Assembly: GCA_036675345.1 (NCBI GenBank)
Contig: JAKFFE010000042.1
Location: 1 to 47,401, forward strand
Source: JALYOC01 sp036675345
GTDB lineage: Bacteria; Myxococcota; Myxococcia; Myxococcales; Myxococcaceae
Direction of reading: 5' to 3'
DNA: 47,401 nt
A program made the position numbers and the translations under genes. Each line of letters begins with the position of its first letter. Position 1 is the stretch's first letter. Shown here piece after piece: positions 15,607-24,499 of the stretch. Under the pieces are notes generated by a model. It was not told the DNA's origin and did no database searches. It saw only the letters and a program-made list of their open reading frames with translations.

Positions 15607-17766
15607 ATGTCAAACCGGTCCCCCCTCAAGACGCGACGTCCCCTCCCGTGGGCGCTGGTGCTTTGGCTGTCGGCTCCGCTGGCCTTCGCCCAATCCCCCA
15701 CCCTGCTCCAGGCGGTGAAGCTGCACCGCCCCGGCGCCGAGGAGCTGGCCGCCTCCGAGACCGAGGCCTGCCGCCAGGCCCGCTGCCCGGACCTGGCCCG
15801 GCTGAATCTGCTCCTGGGTTACCTGCAGCTCTCCGAGGGCCACGCCGCCTCTGCCCGGACCACCCTGCGCGCCGCCGCCCCTCCGGCGGGACTGGAAGCC
15901 TTCCACGCCTACTACCTGGGCCAGGCGCACTTCTACGCCGGCTCGCCCACCGAGGCCGCCAAGGTCTTCACCGCCGCGGTGGGCTCGGCCCCCGCCAGCC
16001 TGGTGCTGCGGCTGCAGGCCCGGACCGGCGAGGCGCTGATCGCCGCCCACCGTCCCGCCGAGGCGCTGCCGTTCCTGGAGGCCGCCACCCAGAAGCTGGG
16101 CCGCCCCGAGCTGTATTGGGCCCGGGCCGCGGCCCGCGCCGCTGCCGGTGACGACAAGGGACGGGGCGAAGATCTGCGCCGGGTGGCGGTCAGCTTCCCT
16201 GACCATCCGTATGGCCAGGCGGCGTTGGCGTTGCTGGAGGCCGAGGAGCCGCGGCCGCTGAGCTTCGAACAGCGGCTGACCCGGGCCGCCCAGCTGCTGG
16301 ATGGGTCGGCCCAGGCAGCCCTGGACGAGCTGGCGGTGATCCAGAAGCAGAAGCTGGCCCGCACCCGGGTGATGCAGGCGCGCGCGGCGCTGATCGGCAC
16401 CCGCGCCCACTTCTCGCTGGGGGATCCGGTCCTGGGCGAGCGGCAGCTGAAGCTGGCCGCGAAGGGGCCACCGGAGATCGCCGCGGAGGCCACCTACGCC
16501 AAGGCCCGCCATCTGCTGCGGATCCACGACAACGCGGCCGCCCGCACCGTGATGGCCCAGATTGATCGCCGCTGGCCCAACACCAACGCCGCCCGGGAGG
16601 CCGGCTTCTACGCCGCCTGGCTGGACTTCCAGGGCGGGAACCTCCAGCGCGCGGTGCAGAGCTTCGCCGCCTACGAGAAGAAGTACCCGCGCGGCCGTCG
16701 CCGCGACGACTCGATGTGGTTCCGGGCGCTGAGCCAGCTGCTGCTGGGCCAGCACCTGCCGGCGCGCACCACCCTGCAGGAGCTGGCGCAGCAGTTCCCC
16801 AGCTCGCTGCTGGTGCCCCAGGCGCTGTACTGGTCCGCCCGCGCCCAGCAGCTCTCCGGCCCCGGGCAGGACAGCACCGGGGAGTACCAGCGGCTGCTGG
16901 CGGCCTTCCCGGCCAGCTTCTACGGGGTGCTGGCCTCCCAGCGGCTGCGCGAGCTGGGCCTGCCGCCGGTGGTGGCCTTCCCCTCCCCGCCCAGCCTCCC
17001 GGCGCCCAAGGTCCCCGCCGCCCTGGACCTCTCGGTGGCCTTGCTGCGGGCCGGGCTGCACATGGACGCCACCTTGGAGATCGGCACCCAGACCTCGCGG
17101 GTGCGCGGCACCGCCGCCGCGCTGGAGTACGGCCAGGCGCTCTCCTCGCTGGGAGAGTTCGGCGCCGCCTTCGGGATCGCCACCCGCTCGCTGTGGGGCA
17201 AGGCCTACACCGAGAAGAACGGAGAGGCGCTGGCCCTGATGTATCCGCGCCCCTTCTCCTCGGTGGTCACCCCCGAGTCCGAGGCCGCGGGGATCGATCC
17301 CTACCTGACCTGGGCGATCATGCGGCGGGAGAGCACCTTCCGACCGGAGCTGATCAGCTCCGCGGATGCCCGGGGGCTGATGCAGATCATCCCCCCCACC
17401 GCCAACGGGATCGCCGCCCAGCGGGAGGAGCCGGCGCCCGAACCGGACGCGCTGTTCTCTCCCGCGCTCAACGTCCGCTACGGGGCCTGGTACCTGGGGC
17501 GGCTGATGGAGCGCTTCGGGCACCCGGCGCTGGCGGCCGCCGCCTACAACGCCGGTCCCCCGGCCAGCGCGCGCTGGGCCCAGGAGCACGGCCAGCACCC
17601 GCTGGATCTGCTGGTGGAGCTGGTCTCCTACCGGGAGACGCGCGCGTACATCAAACAGGTGGTGGCGGATCTGCTGGTGTACCGCGCCCTCTACGAGACC
17701 GGCGGGGTGCTGCCGCCGCTCTCGCTGGAGGTGCCCACCCCCTCCGCGGACGGGGTGAAGTTCTAG
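15607..17766 (+). CDS. slt: Soluble lytic murein transglycosylase
   Basis: 719 residues. The signal peptide ends near LAFAQS. Residues 40-500 form an Ala/Leu-rich helical repeat region like the superhelical ring of Slt70, with tetratricopeptide-like units. The SLT catalytic domain is at the C-terminus: WAIMRRESTF with catalytic E575, ADARGLMQIIPPTA, and the late AAYNAGPP motif. It should cleave peptidoglycan glycan strands in the periplasm, forming 1,6-anhydro ends. There is no clear Shine-Dalgarno before the ATG. The gene stops four bases from the convergent peroxiredoxin gene. Confidence 0.93.
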   Translation: MSNRSPLKTRRPLPWALVLWLSAPLAFAQSPTLLQAVKLHRPGAEELAASETEACRQARCPDLARLNLLLGYLQLSEGHAASARTTLRAAAPPAGLEAFHAYYLGQAHFYAGSPTEAAKVFTAAVGSAPASLVLRLQARTGEALIAAHRPAEALPFLEAATQKLGRPELYWARAAARAAAGDDKGRGEDLRRVAVSFPDHPYGQAALALLEAEEPRPLSFEQRLTRAAQLLDGSAQAALDELAVIQKQKLARTRVMQARAALIGTRAHFSLGDPVLGERQLKLAAKGPPEIAAEATYAKARHLLRIHDNAAARTVMAQIDRRWPNTNAAREAGFYAAWLDFQGGNLQRAVQSFAAYEKKYPRGRRRDDSMWFRALSQLLLGQHLPARTTLQELAQQFPSSLLVPQALYWSARAQQLSGPGQDSTGEYQRLLAAFPASFYGVLASQRLRELGLPPVVAFPSPPSLPAPKVPAALDLSVALLRAGLHMDATLEIGTQTSRVRGTAAALEYGQALSSLGEFGAAFGIATRSLWGKAYTEKNGEALALMYPRPFSSVVTPESEAAGIDPYLTWAIMRRESTFRPELISSADARGLMQIIPPTANGIAAQREEPAPEPDALFSPALNVRYGAWYLGRLMERFGHPALAAAAYNAGPPASARWAQEHGQHPLDLLVELVSYRETRAYIKQVVADLLVYRALYETGGVLPPLSLEVPTPSADGVKF

Positions 17767-17770
17767 CCCT

Positions 17771-18241
17771 CTACGTCGGGACGACCGCCTTCTTCTGCAG
17801 CCGCTGCAGCGCGGCGATCGACTCGTCCACGTGCTTGCCGATCCGCAGCTCGTGCTGCAGCACCGCCCGGACGATCCCCTCCGGGTCGATGATGAAGGTC
17901 ACCCGGCGGACCAGCTTGATGAAGCCCCAGAACACGTCGAACCCACGCGCGATCTCCCCGGAGGGATCGGAGATCATCGGGTACTGCGCGGAGAGGGACT
18001 CGGCGAAGTCGCACTGGGTCTTCTGATCGTCGGTGGAGATGCCGATCACCTCCGCCCCCAACGCCTGCAGCGCCGGGTAGCTCTCCCGGAACTGGGCCGC
18101 CTCCCGCGTGCACCCGGGGGTGAACGCCTTGGGGAAGAAGAACAGGACCACGTACTTCCCCCGGAGATCCCGCAGGGAAAGCTGCTTTCCCTGGGTGGTG
18201 GTGACCGTGAATTCCGGTGCAGGCGAGTTGAGTTGAATCAT
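17771..18241 (-). CDS. bcp: Thiol peroxidase, BCP/PrxQ type
   Basis: 156 residues from the ATG at 18241; an in-frame TTG at 18256 would add five residues. The AhpC/TSA fold shows the peroxidatic motif AFTPGCTREA with C44. The resolving Cys found five residues later in many BCP proteins is absent here. C77 (in KTQCDFA) is the only other Cys and could resolve in an atypical way, otherwise it is a 1-Cys enzyme. It reduces peroxides using thioredoxin-like donors in the cytoplasm. It is divergent from the egtB gene, which makes the antioxidant ergothioneine, so a shared oxidative-stress role is plausible but inferred. Confidence 0.9.
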   Translation of the reverse strand: MIQLNSPAPEFTVTTTQGKQLSLRDLRGKYVVLFFFPKAFTPGCTREAAQFRESYPALQALGAEVIGISTDDQKTQCDFAESLSAQYPMISDPSGEIARGFDVFWGFIKLVRRVTFIIDPEGIVRAVLQHELRIGKHVDESIAALQRLQKKAVVPT

Positions 18242-18372
18242 GGCGGAACCGTTCAATGGACCGCAGGAGGTCGCGGCGCAACCAAATCGCGTCCGGGCAA
18301 GGGACGGCGAACTGTAACGCGGCGGACTTGGCGCGGGACACCCAGCCGAACCGACATTACCTTTGCCTTCAC

Positions 18373-19644
18373 ATGGAGCCCGCCTCGCCCCATCTCGATC
18401 CTCCCTCCGCCCCGGCGGCCTACCGGGCAGTCCGGCAGCAGACGCTGAGTCTGGCCGCGCCGCTGTCGCCCGAGGACCAGGGGGTGCAGTCCATGCCCGA
18501 CGCCAGCCCCACCAAGTGGCACCTGGCGCACAGCACCTGGTTCTTCGAGACCTTCCTCCTCCAGCCCCACCTGCCGGGCTATGCCCCGTTCCATCCCGCC
18601 TTCGGCTTCCTGTTCAACTCCTATTACGAGGCGGTCGGAGAACGGCACCAGCGCCCCAAGCGGGGGGTGCTCTCCCGACCCGGCCACGCGGAGGTGCTCG
18701 CCTACCGCCAGTCGGTGGACGAGGCCATGGAGCGGCTGCTCTCCCGCCCGCTGCCGCCAGAGCTCCAGGCGCTGCTGGTGCTGGGGCTGAACCATGAACA
18801 GCAGCACCAGGAGCTGATCCTCACCGACATCAAGCACGCCCTGGCCCAGAACGTCCTCCGCCCGGTCTATACGCCGCCCCCGCCGCCCTCCCCGCCCGTG
18901 GCGGTCCAGCCGCTGCGCTTCGTGCGCTTCGAGGGCGGGCTGGGCTGGCTGGGAGATGCGGGCCCGGGCTTCGCCTTTGACAACGAACGCCCCCGCCACC
19001 AGGTCTTCGTGCAGCCCTTCCGGCTGGCCCAGCGGCTGGTCACCGCCGGCGAGTTCCAGGAGTTCATCGCCGACGGCGGCTATCGCCGGCCCGAGCTGTG
19101 GCTGTCCGAAGGCTGGGATCGGGTCCGGGCGGAGGGCTGGACCGCGCCCCTGTACTGGGAACAGCGCGAGGGCGAATTCTGGCACTTCACCCTCCACGGG
19201 ATGGCGCGGCTCGATCCGGCGGCGCCGGTCACCCACCTGAGCTTCTTCGAGGCGGACGCCTACGCCCACTGGAGGGACGCGCGGCTGCCTACCGAGGCGG
19301 AGTGGGAGTTCGCCGCCGCTTCCACCGCGCCCTCCCCCGCGGCCGCCAACTTCGTGGAGACCGGGCTGCTCCATCCCCGGGCCGCGCCCGCCGGTGAGGG
19401 AGTGCAGCAGCTGTTGGGAGATGCTTGGGAGTGGACCCGCAGCGACTACGGGCCCTACCCCGGCTTCCGCACCGCCCCCGGCGCGGTGGGCGAGTACAAC
19501 GGCAAATTCATGTGCAACCAGTACGTGCTGCGCGGTGGGTCTTGCGTCTCTCCGCGCTCGCACCTGCGGCTGACGTACCGGAACTTCTTTCCCGCGGCGA
19601 CCCGGTGGCAGTTCTCCGGGCTCCGCCTGGCCCAGGAGGGCTGA
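18373..19644 (+). CDS. egtB: Ergothioneine synthase EgtB (iron-dependent sulfoxide synthase)
   Basis: 423 residues. The N-terminal DinB-like domain has the three iron ligands: H53 in WHLAHSTWFFE, and H141 and H145 in NHEQQHQE. The C-terminal formylglycine-generating-enzyme-like domain shows EAEWEFAAAS, WEWTRSDYGPYPGF and LRGGSCVSPRSHLRLTYRN. EgtB joins trimethylhistidine to a thiol using O2. The sulfur donor can be gamma-glutamylcysteine or cysteine; no egtA or egtC is in this window, which leans to cysteine but does not prove it. The start at 18373 keeps the domain intact and has no Shine-Dalgarno. The upstream segment from 18256 is open in frame but lies in the promoter region. Confidence 0.95.
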   Translation: MEPASPHLDPPSAPAAYRAVRQQTLSLAAPLSPEDQGVQSMPDASPTKWHLAHSTWFFETFLLQPHLPGYAPFHPAFGFLFNSYYEAVGERHQRPKRGVLSRPGHAEVLAYRQSVDEAMERLLSRPLPPELQALLVLGLNHEQQHQELILTDIKHALAQNVLRPVYTPPPPPSPPVAVQPLRFVRFEGGLGWLGDAGPGFAFDNERPRHQVFVQPFRLAQRLVTAGEFQEFIADGGYRRPELWLSEGWDRVRAEGWTAPLYWEQREGEFWHFTLHGMARLDPAAPVTHLSFFEADAYAHWRDARLPTEAEWEFAAASTAPSPAAANFVETGLLHPRAAPAGEGVQQLLGDAWEWTRSDYGPYPGFRTAPGAVGEYNGKFMCNQYVLRGGSCVSPRSHLRLTYRNFFPAATRWQFSGLRLAQEG

Positions 19645-20618
19645 TGATGTTGCGAGCCAAGCAGATCGAGCCATCCCGGGTGGTGCTGGACGTGGCCTCC
19701 GATGTCCGCACCGGCCTGCTGGCCACCCCCAAGCATCTCCCCTCGCGGCTGTTCTACGACGCGGTCGGCAGCGCGCTGTTCGAACAGATCACCGCCCTGC
19801 CCGAGTACTACCTGACCCGCACCGAGCTGGGGCTGTTTGAACAGCACGCCCCGCAGATGATGGCCCAGGCCGGCGAGGGCCTGGTGGTGGTGGAGCTGGG
19901 TGCCGGGAGCGGGATGAAGACCCAGGTGCTGCTGCGGGCGCTGTTGCAGCGGCAGCCGGCGGTGACCTACTTCCCGGTGGACGTCTCCGGCACCGCGCTG
20001 CGGATGGCCCGGGCCTCGCTGCTGGAGGCCTTCCCCCAACGGCTGGAGGTGCTGCCCCTGGAGGGCCGCTACCGGATCGCCCTGGAGGGGATCAAGGCCC
20101 GGCCGGACCGCAAGCTGGTGCTGTGGATCGGCTCCAGCATCGGCAACTTCCTTCCCGAGGACGCGGTGGCCCTGCTGCGGGATGTGCGCGAGGAACTGGC
20201 CCCCGGCGATGCGCTGCTGCTGGGGACCGACCTGCGCAAGGATCCCTCCTTGCTGGTCCCGGCCTACGACGACTCCCAGGGGATCACCCGCCGCTTCAAC
20301 CTCAACCTGCTGGAGCGGATCAACCGCGAGCTGGAGGGCGACTTCCAGCTGGGCCAGTTCGCCCACCGGGCGGTGTGGAACGATTCGCACTCCCGGATGG
20401 AGAGCTACCTGGAGAGCCTGCGGGAGCAGACCGTGACCCTGGCCGCGATCGGCCTGGAGATCCCCTTCGCCCGCGGCGAGCGGATCCACACCGAGTACAG
20501 CTACAAGTACACGCTGCCGATGGTGGACGAGATCGTCGCCCGCTGCGGGCTGCGACGCGAGCGAACCTGGACCGACGATCGCGGCTGGTTCGCCGAACAC
20601 CTGCTGCGGGTGCCCTGA
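19644..20618 (+). CDS. egtD: L-histidine N-alpha-methyltransferase EgtD
   Basis: 324 residues. A SAM-binding motif VVVELGAGSGMKTQVLL is followed by a KLVLWIGSSIGNF block typical of EgtD. EgtD trimethylates histidine to hercynine, the substrate of EgtB. The ATG at 19644 overlaps the TGA of egtB by one base, and AGGAGG lies six bases before it. A second ATG at 19647 is also possible. The two genes form a tight two-gene operon, the usual minimal set in many bacteria. The gene ends before the 78-base gap to psuG, where no strong terminator is seen. Confidence 0.95.
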   Translation: MMLRAKQIEPSRVVLDVASDVRTGLLATPKHLPSRLFYDAVGSALFEQITALPEYYLTRTELGLFEQHAPQMMAQAGEGLVVVELGAGSGMKTQVLLRALLQRQPAVTYFPVDVSGTALRMARASLLEAFPQRLEVLPLEGRYRIALEGIKARPDRKLVLWIGSSIGNFLPEDAVALLRDVREELAPGDALLLGTDLRKDPSLLVPAYDDSQGITRRFNLNLLERINRELEGDFQLGQFAHRAVWNDSHSRMESYLESLREQTVTLAAIGLEIPFARGERIHTEYSYKYTLPMVDEIVARCGLRRERTWTDDRGWFAEHLLRVP

Positions 20619-20696
20619 CCGCGGCCCCGTGCTCCCGCCCTCCTTGATCGGGGCGGAAAGCCCATCCCGCTGTGGCGAGGGCGGCGTTCGGTGCGG

Positions 20697-21611
20697 TTAG
20701 CCCGGGGTGGCCGCGTAGGCCACCGCCAGCGCCCCGGCGAAGGCGGCGTTCTGCTCCAGCAGCGCCAGGTTCGCGCGCAGGGTCTTGCCGCCGGTGCGGC
20801 GGGCCAGCTCGGTGAGCAGGAACGGGGTGACCGCCTTGCCATGCACCCCTTGCGTCTCCGCATCCCGCAGCGCGCCGGCCAGCTGCAGCTCGATCTCCGG
20901 ACGGGGCAGCGAGGTCTCCTCCGGAGGCGGCAACGCGAACACCATCCCCCCCTGGCCCAGGGCATCGAAGCGGGCCCGCATCAGCGCCCCGGCCTCCCGC
21001 GCGTCCTCCACCCGGTGCTCCAGCCCGATCCCCGAGGAGCGGCTGAAGAAGGAGGGCAGCTCGGAGGTGCCCACCCCGATCACCGGGACCGCCACCGTCT
21101 CCAGCACCTCCAGGGTCTTGGGCAGATCCAGCACCGACTTGGCCCCGGCGCACACCACCGCCACCGGGAACCGGGACAGCGCCCACAGGTCCTGGGAGAT
21201 GTCGAAGTGCTCGGAGGCGCCGCGGTGGACCCCGCCCAGTCCGCCGGTGGCGAACACCCGGATCCCGGCCGCGGCCGCGATCTCGCAGGTGGCGCTGACC
21301 GTGGTCCCACCGGAGCGGCGCCCGGCGATCGCCACCGCCAGATCCCGCGAACCGACCTTCAAGAAGGGCTCTTTCCGCTCTGCCAGCCGGCGCAGCTCGT
21401 CCGGGGCCAGCCCCACCCGCACCTCTCCGTCCAGCACCGCGGTGGCGGCGGGCACCGCGCCAGCGCGCCGCACCGCCTCCTCGCAGGCCCGGGCCGAATG
21501 CAGGTTCTCCGGGTAGGGCAGCCCCTGGGCAGTCACCGAGGTCTCCATCACCACCAGCGGCCGGCCCTCGGCCCGGGCCCGCTCCACCTCTTCCGAGAAT
21601 CGCAATCGCAT
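20697..21611 (-). CDS. psuG: Pseudouridine-5'-phosphate glycosidase
   Basis: 304 residues. The family motifs are intact: VVMETSVTAQGLPYP with E23 (canonical EST written ETS), the lysine in VVCAGAKSVLD (K158), FATGGLGGVHRG and PFLKVGSRD. PsuG splits pseudouridine 5'-phosphate into uracil and ribose 5-phosphate. The usual partner is a pseudouridine kinase (PsuK), which is absent here. GGAGGG precedes the ATG by eight bases. The start is four bases after the stop of the AAA+ regulator, so it is last in the four-gene operon with the deoxynucleoside kinase. Confidence 0.94.
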   Translation of the reverse strand: MRLRFSEEVERARAEGRPLVVMETSVTAQGLPYPENLHSARACEEAVRRAGAVPAATAVLDGEVRVGLAPDELRRLAERKEPFLKVGSRDLAVAIAGRRSGGTTVSATCEIAAAAGIRVFATGGLGGVHRGASEHFDISQDLWALSRFPVAVVCAGAKSVLDLPKTLEVLETVAVPVIGVGTSELPSFFSRSSGIGLEHRVEDAREAGALMRARFDALGQGGMVFALPPPEETSLPRPEIELQLAGALRDAETQGVHGKAVTPFLLTELARRTGGKTLRANLALLEQNAAFAGALAVAYAATPG

Positions 21612-21615
21612 CCGC

Positions 21616-23322
21616 CTACCCTCCCTGTCCCTTCACCTTCTGGACGGTGATCCCGTAGTCAGCGATCTTCTTGTCCAGGGTGGGCCGGCTGATCCCCAGG
21701 ATCTCCGCCGCCCGGATCTTCTTCCCCCGCGCCTCCCGCAGCGCCTCCACCACCGCCTCCCGCTCCAGCCGGGCCAGCATGTGGTCCAGGCTGCGGGGCC
21801 GCTCCAGCGACCCTTGCTGCAGCTCCGGCGGCAGGCGCACCGAGGGGATCTCCTGGGCCGGGAACAACAGCGCCAGCCGCTCGGACAGCAGCCGCAGCTC
21901 CTCCACGTTCCGCGGCCAGCTGTAGTCGGTCAACAGCCGTCGGGCGTCGGGGGTGAGCGAGGGCGGGGCCTGGAAGTGGCGGCGCGCCACCTGGGCCGCG
22001 AAGTGTTCGAACAGCGGCAGCACGTCGGTGGCGCGGGCGCGCAGCGGCGGCAGCTCCAGCGATCCCCCCGGGAACAGCCGGACCAGGTCCGGGTGCAGCC
22101 CCCCTTCGATCAGCAGCTCCCCCAGCGCGCGGCAGGAGGTGGCCAGCACCCGCAGGTCCACCGCCTCCTCGCCGCCGCGGGGCGAGGGCGCCCGCCGGGC
22201 CTCCAGCAGCTTCGCCAGCCGGACCGCGGTCTCCGGACGCAGGGCGTCCACATTGCGCAACAGCAGGGTCCCGGAGTCGGCGCGCAGCAGGGCCGAGGCC
22301 CGGTGCAACCCGCCCTGCCCGCCCAGCTGTCCGAACAGCTCCTCGGCCAGCGCCTCCGGCGGGCGACGACAATCCACCGCCACGAAGGGGCCCAGCGCCC
22401 GGGCGGACAGGGCATGGATGGACTGGGCCAGGGCGCGCTTGCCGGTGCCCGGGTCGCCCACGATCAGCACCGGGGTGTCGTCCAGCGAGACCCGCCGCGC
22501 CTCCTCCACCGCCCGGCGGAAGCCCTTGGACCCGCCCACCAGCGCCTCCTCCCGGAAGGAGCGGGTTCCCCGCGCACGCACCGAGGCCAGCGCCTCCCCG
22601 GCCAGCCGGCCCACCACCGCCAGCAGGGTCTGGTCCACCACCGAGAACGGCTGCTCCCGCTCCACGTACAGCACCCCCAGCGGGGGCACCCCGGACGGGC
22701 CCAGCGGTCCGGCCATCGCCCCCACCGAGAGGCTGACCTCGCTGCGCTCCAGCGCCGGGGTGGCCAGCGCGCGCGGCACCTCCACCGTGGGCGCGCCCAC
22801 CACCACCGCCGAGGCCAGCGCGTCCCCCTGGCCCAGCAGCGCCGCCGCCAGCGGGGCCTCCAGCAGCCGGACCAGCGCGTCCGCGGTGCGCCGCAGCACC
22901 ATCGCCTCGCTGGCCGCGGAGAGCAGCGCCACCGCCAGCTCGTAGGTGCAAGCCTCCAACCCCGAGCGGGGAAGGATCTGCTCCGCCGGCCGGCTCTCCA
23001 GCGCCGGGGCCGCCTTGTCGCTGAGGGTGGCCCGGGTGGGCGGGTCGAACAGGAAGGTGGTGGTGCCCACCTGGAACTGGTCGCCCTGGGAGAGCGGCTG
23101 GGCCTGCTCGATCCGTTCGCCGTTGATCAGGGTCCCGTTGCGGCTGCCCAGATCCACCACCTGGGCCCGGCCGTCCTGGAGGAACACCCGGGCGTGCCGA
23201 CGGGAGACCTTCCCGTCCTCCAGCGGAATCTCGCAGGAGGGCGAACGGCCAATGGTGGCCTCCTCCCGGACCTCGTACCGCCGTCCCGCCGAGGGACCTG
23301 TCAGCAGCAGAAGCGAGGGCAT
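21616..23322 (-). CDS. FHA-GAF-AAA+-Fis regulator, degenerate sigma54 activator type
   Basis: 568 residues. FHA domain (about 1-92; GRSPSCEI, SRRHARV, GSRNGTLING), GAF-like region (about 125-250), AAA+ domain (262-500) and a Fis-type helix-turn-helix (525-560; ILGISRPTLDKKI). Walker A is present (GDPGTGKRA, 289-297). The Walker B acids are gone: the usual LFLDE is LLLRN (353-357). The GAFTGA loop that contacts sigma54 is missing (ELFGQLGGQGGLHRAS). The sensor II motif WPRNVEELR is kept. It is therefore unlikely to hydrolyse ATP normally or activate sigma54. It could still bind DNA and phosphothreonine partners. It lies between the DUF2314-like gene (gap 11) and psuG (gap 4). Confidence 0.9.
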   Translation of the reverse strand: MPSLLLLTGPSAGRRYEVREEATIGRSPSCEIPLEDGKVSRRHARVFLQDGRAQVVDLGSRNGTLINGERIEQAQPLSQGDQFQVGTTTFLFDPPTRATLSDKAAPALESRPAEQILPRSGLEACTYELAVALLSAASEAMVLRRTADALVRLLEAPLAAALLGQGDALASAVVVGAPTVEVPRALATPALERSEVSLSVGAMAGPLGPSGVPPLGVLYVEREQPFSVVDQTLLAVVGRLAGEALASVRARGTRSFREEALVGGSKGFRRAVEEARRVSLDDTPVLIVGDPGTGKRALAQSIHALSARALGPFVAVDCRRPPEALAEELFGQLGGQGGLHRASALLRADSGTLLLRNVDALRPETAVRLAKLLEARRAPSPRGGEEAVDLRVLATSCRALGELLIEGGLHPDLVRLFPGGSLELPPLRARATDVLPLFEHFAAQVARRHFQAPPSLTPDARRLLTDYSWPRNVEELRLLSERLALLFPAQEIPSVRLPPELQQGSLERPRSLDHMLARLEREAVVEALREARGKKIRAAEILGISRPTLDKKIADYGITVQKVKGQGG

Positions 23323-23333
23323 GGCGTTCCCGA

Positions 23334-24494
23334 CTACATCGGTCGTTCAGCGTTCAGCAGCACCATCATCTCTTCCGGGTCCAGGGTCCGACCCTCCTTG
23401 CCCAGGGCGATGGCGTTCACCTGCTCCTGGTCGATCTCCACGTGCGCGCCCTTTCGCCACTCGGTGGTGTGGGTGGCGCCGTCCACCAGCTTGCCGATCA
23501 CCTTGCCGTCCTCCCAGCCCACCACCTCCAGCCACAGCTGCTCGGTGACCGGCTCGGTCTCCGGGTGGACCTGGAACGGGGCCCGGGCCAGGAAGGTCAT
23601 CGGCTCCATCAGCCCCTTGCGGTCGAAGCGGGCCTTGAACATCGGCAGCAGCGCCTGGGAGCGGGTGCGCAGCTCCAAGGTCCGCTCCACCGGCTCCTGC
23701 TCGAACCGCTCGTGGTACGGCTTGAGCAACTCGCTGAGGTTGTGCCGCCCGGTGGCGGAGACCGCGGTCAGGTAGTGGGCCTCGTGCCCCTCGAAGGCGT
23801 CCAGGGAGACCCCCAGCAGGCTGACCCGGGCCTCCTCCGAGGGCTGGACCATGAAGCCGTCCCCCTCGCTGGTGGCCACCAGCGCCCGGGGCGCCGGGCC
23901 GTGACCGAAGGCCAGGTCGGTGCACAGCTCATGGACGAAGCTCTCCGCCGCCTGGAGATCCTTCTCCGAGAGGTGGAACACCTCCACGTCGCGGCTGCCG
24001 AACTTCTCCATCCCGTGCGAGTGCACCCACAGCGGGGTCTCCCCCTCGGTGATCTCCACCGCGTGGAGGTTCACGTGATCGCGGATGTCGAAGTCCAGCT
24101 CGGTGATCTCGGAGATGTCCTCCGCGTCATGGACCTTGGAGGCGGTCACATCCAGCAGCACCCCGGTGACGTGCTCCAGGATGTTGCGGGCGCACCACAG
24201 CGCCTCGAACACCGCCAACGACGGCTGATCGGTGGCCTGGAAGGCGATCCGGTAGGCGCCCCGCGCGGACTGCAGCATGGCGATCGCCTCCTCGTTCCCG
24301 GACAGCAGCTCCGGATCCAGCTTGAGGGGGGTGGTGATCTCCTCGAAGCGCACCTCCACCCCCGAGGTGTCGGTCTTCACCGAGAAGGCCCAAGCGCCCT
24401 CGGCGGGGGTGAACTCCACCTCCTCCGCCTCGAAGCTGGCGCGCAGCGCCTCCAGGGGGGGCGGGTCGGCCTGCACCGAGGCCAGGATGTACAC
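23334..24494 (-). CDS. DUF2314-like protein in nucleoside operon
   Basis: 386 residues from the GTG at 24494, six bases after the kinase stop. Sites further up overlap the kinase gene. The C-terminal part (about 290-370; EQLWLEVVGWEDGKVIGKLV) looks like DUF2314/YegJ. The rest is not recognised; the middle shows alternating acidic and hydrophobic stretches. No signal peptide, so probably cytoplasmic. It lies between the kinase (gap 5) and the FHA-AAA+ regulator (gap 11) and is presumably cotranscribed. The function is unknown, and pairing with nucleoside salvage is inferred from position only. Confidence 0.78.
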   Translation of the reverse strand: MYILASVQADPPPLEALRASFEAEEVEFTPAEGAWAFSVKTDTSGVEVRFEEITTPLKLDPELLSGNEEAIAMLQSARGAYRIAFQATDQPSLAVFEALWCARNILEHVTGVLLDVTASKVHDAEDISEITELDFDIRDHVNLHAVEITEGETPLWVHSHGMEKFGSRDVEVFHLSEKDLQAAESFVHELCTDLAFGHGPAPRALVATSEGDGFMVQPSEEARVSLLGVSLDAFEGHEAHYLTAVSATGRHNLSELLKPYHERFEQEPVERTLELRTRSQALLPMFKARFDRKGLMEPMTFLARAPFQVHPETEPVTEQLWLEVVGWEDGKVIGKLVDGATHTTEWRKGAHVEIDQEQVNAIALGKEGRTLDPEEMMVLLNAERPM

Positions 24495-24499
24495 CTCTC

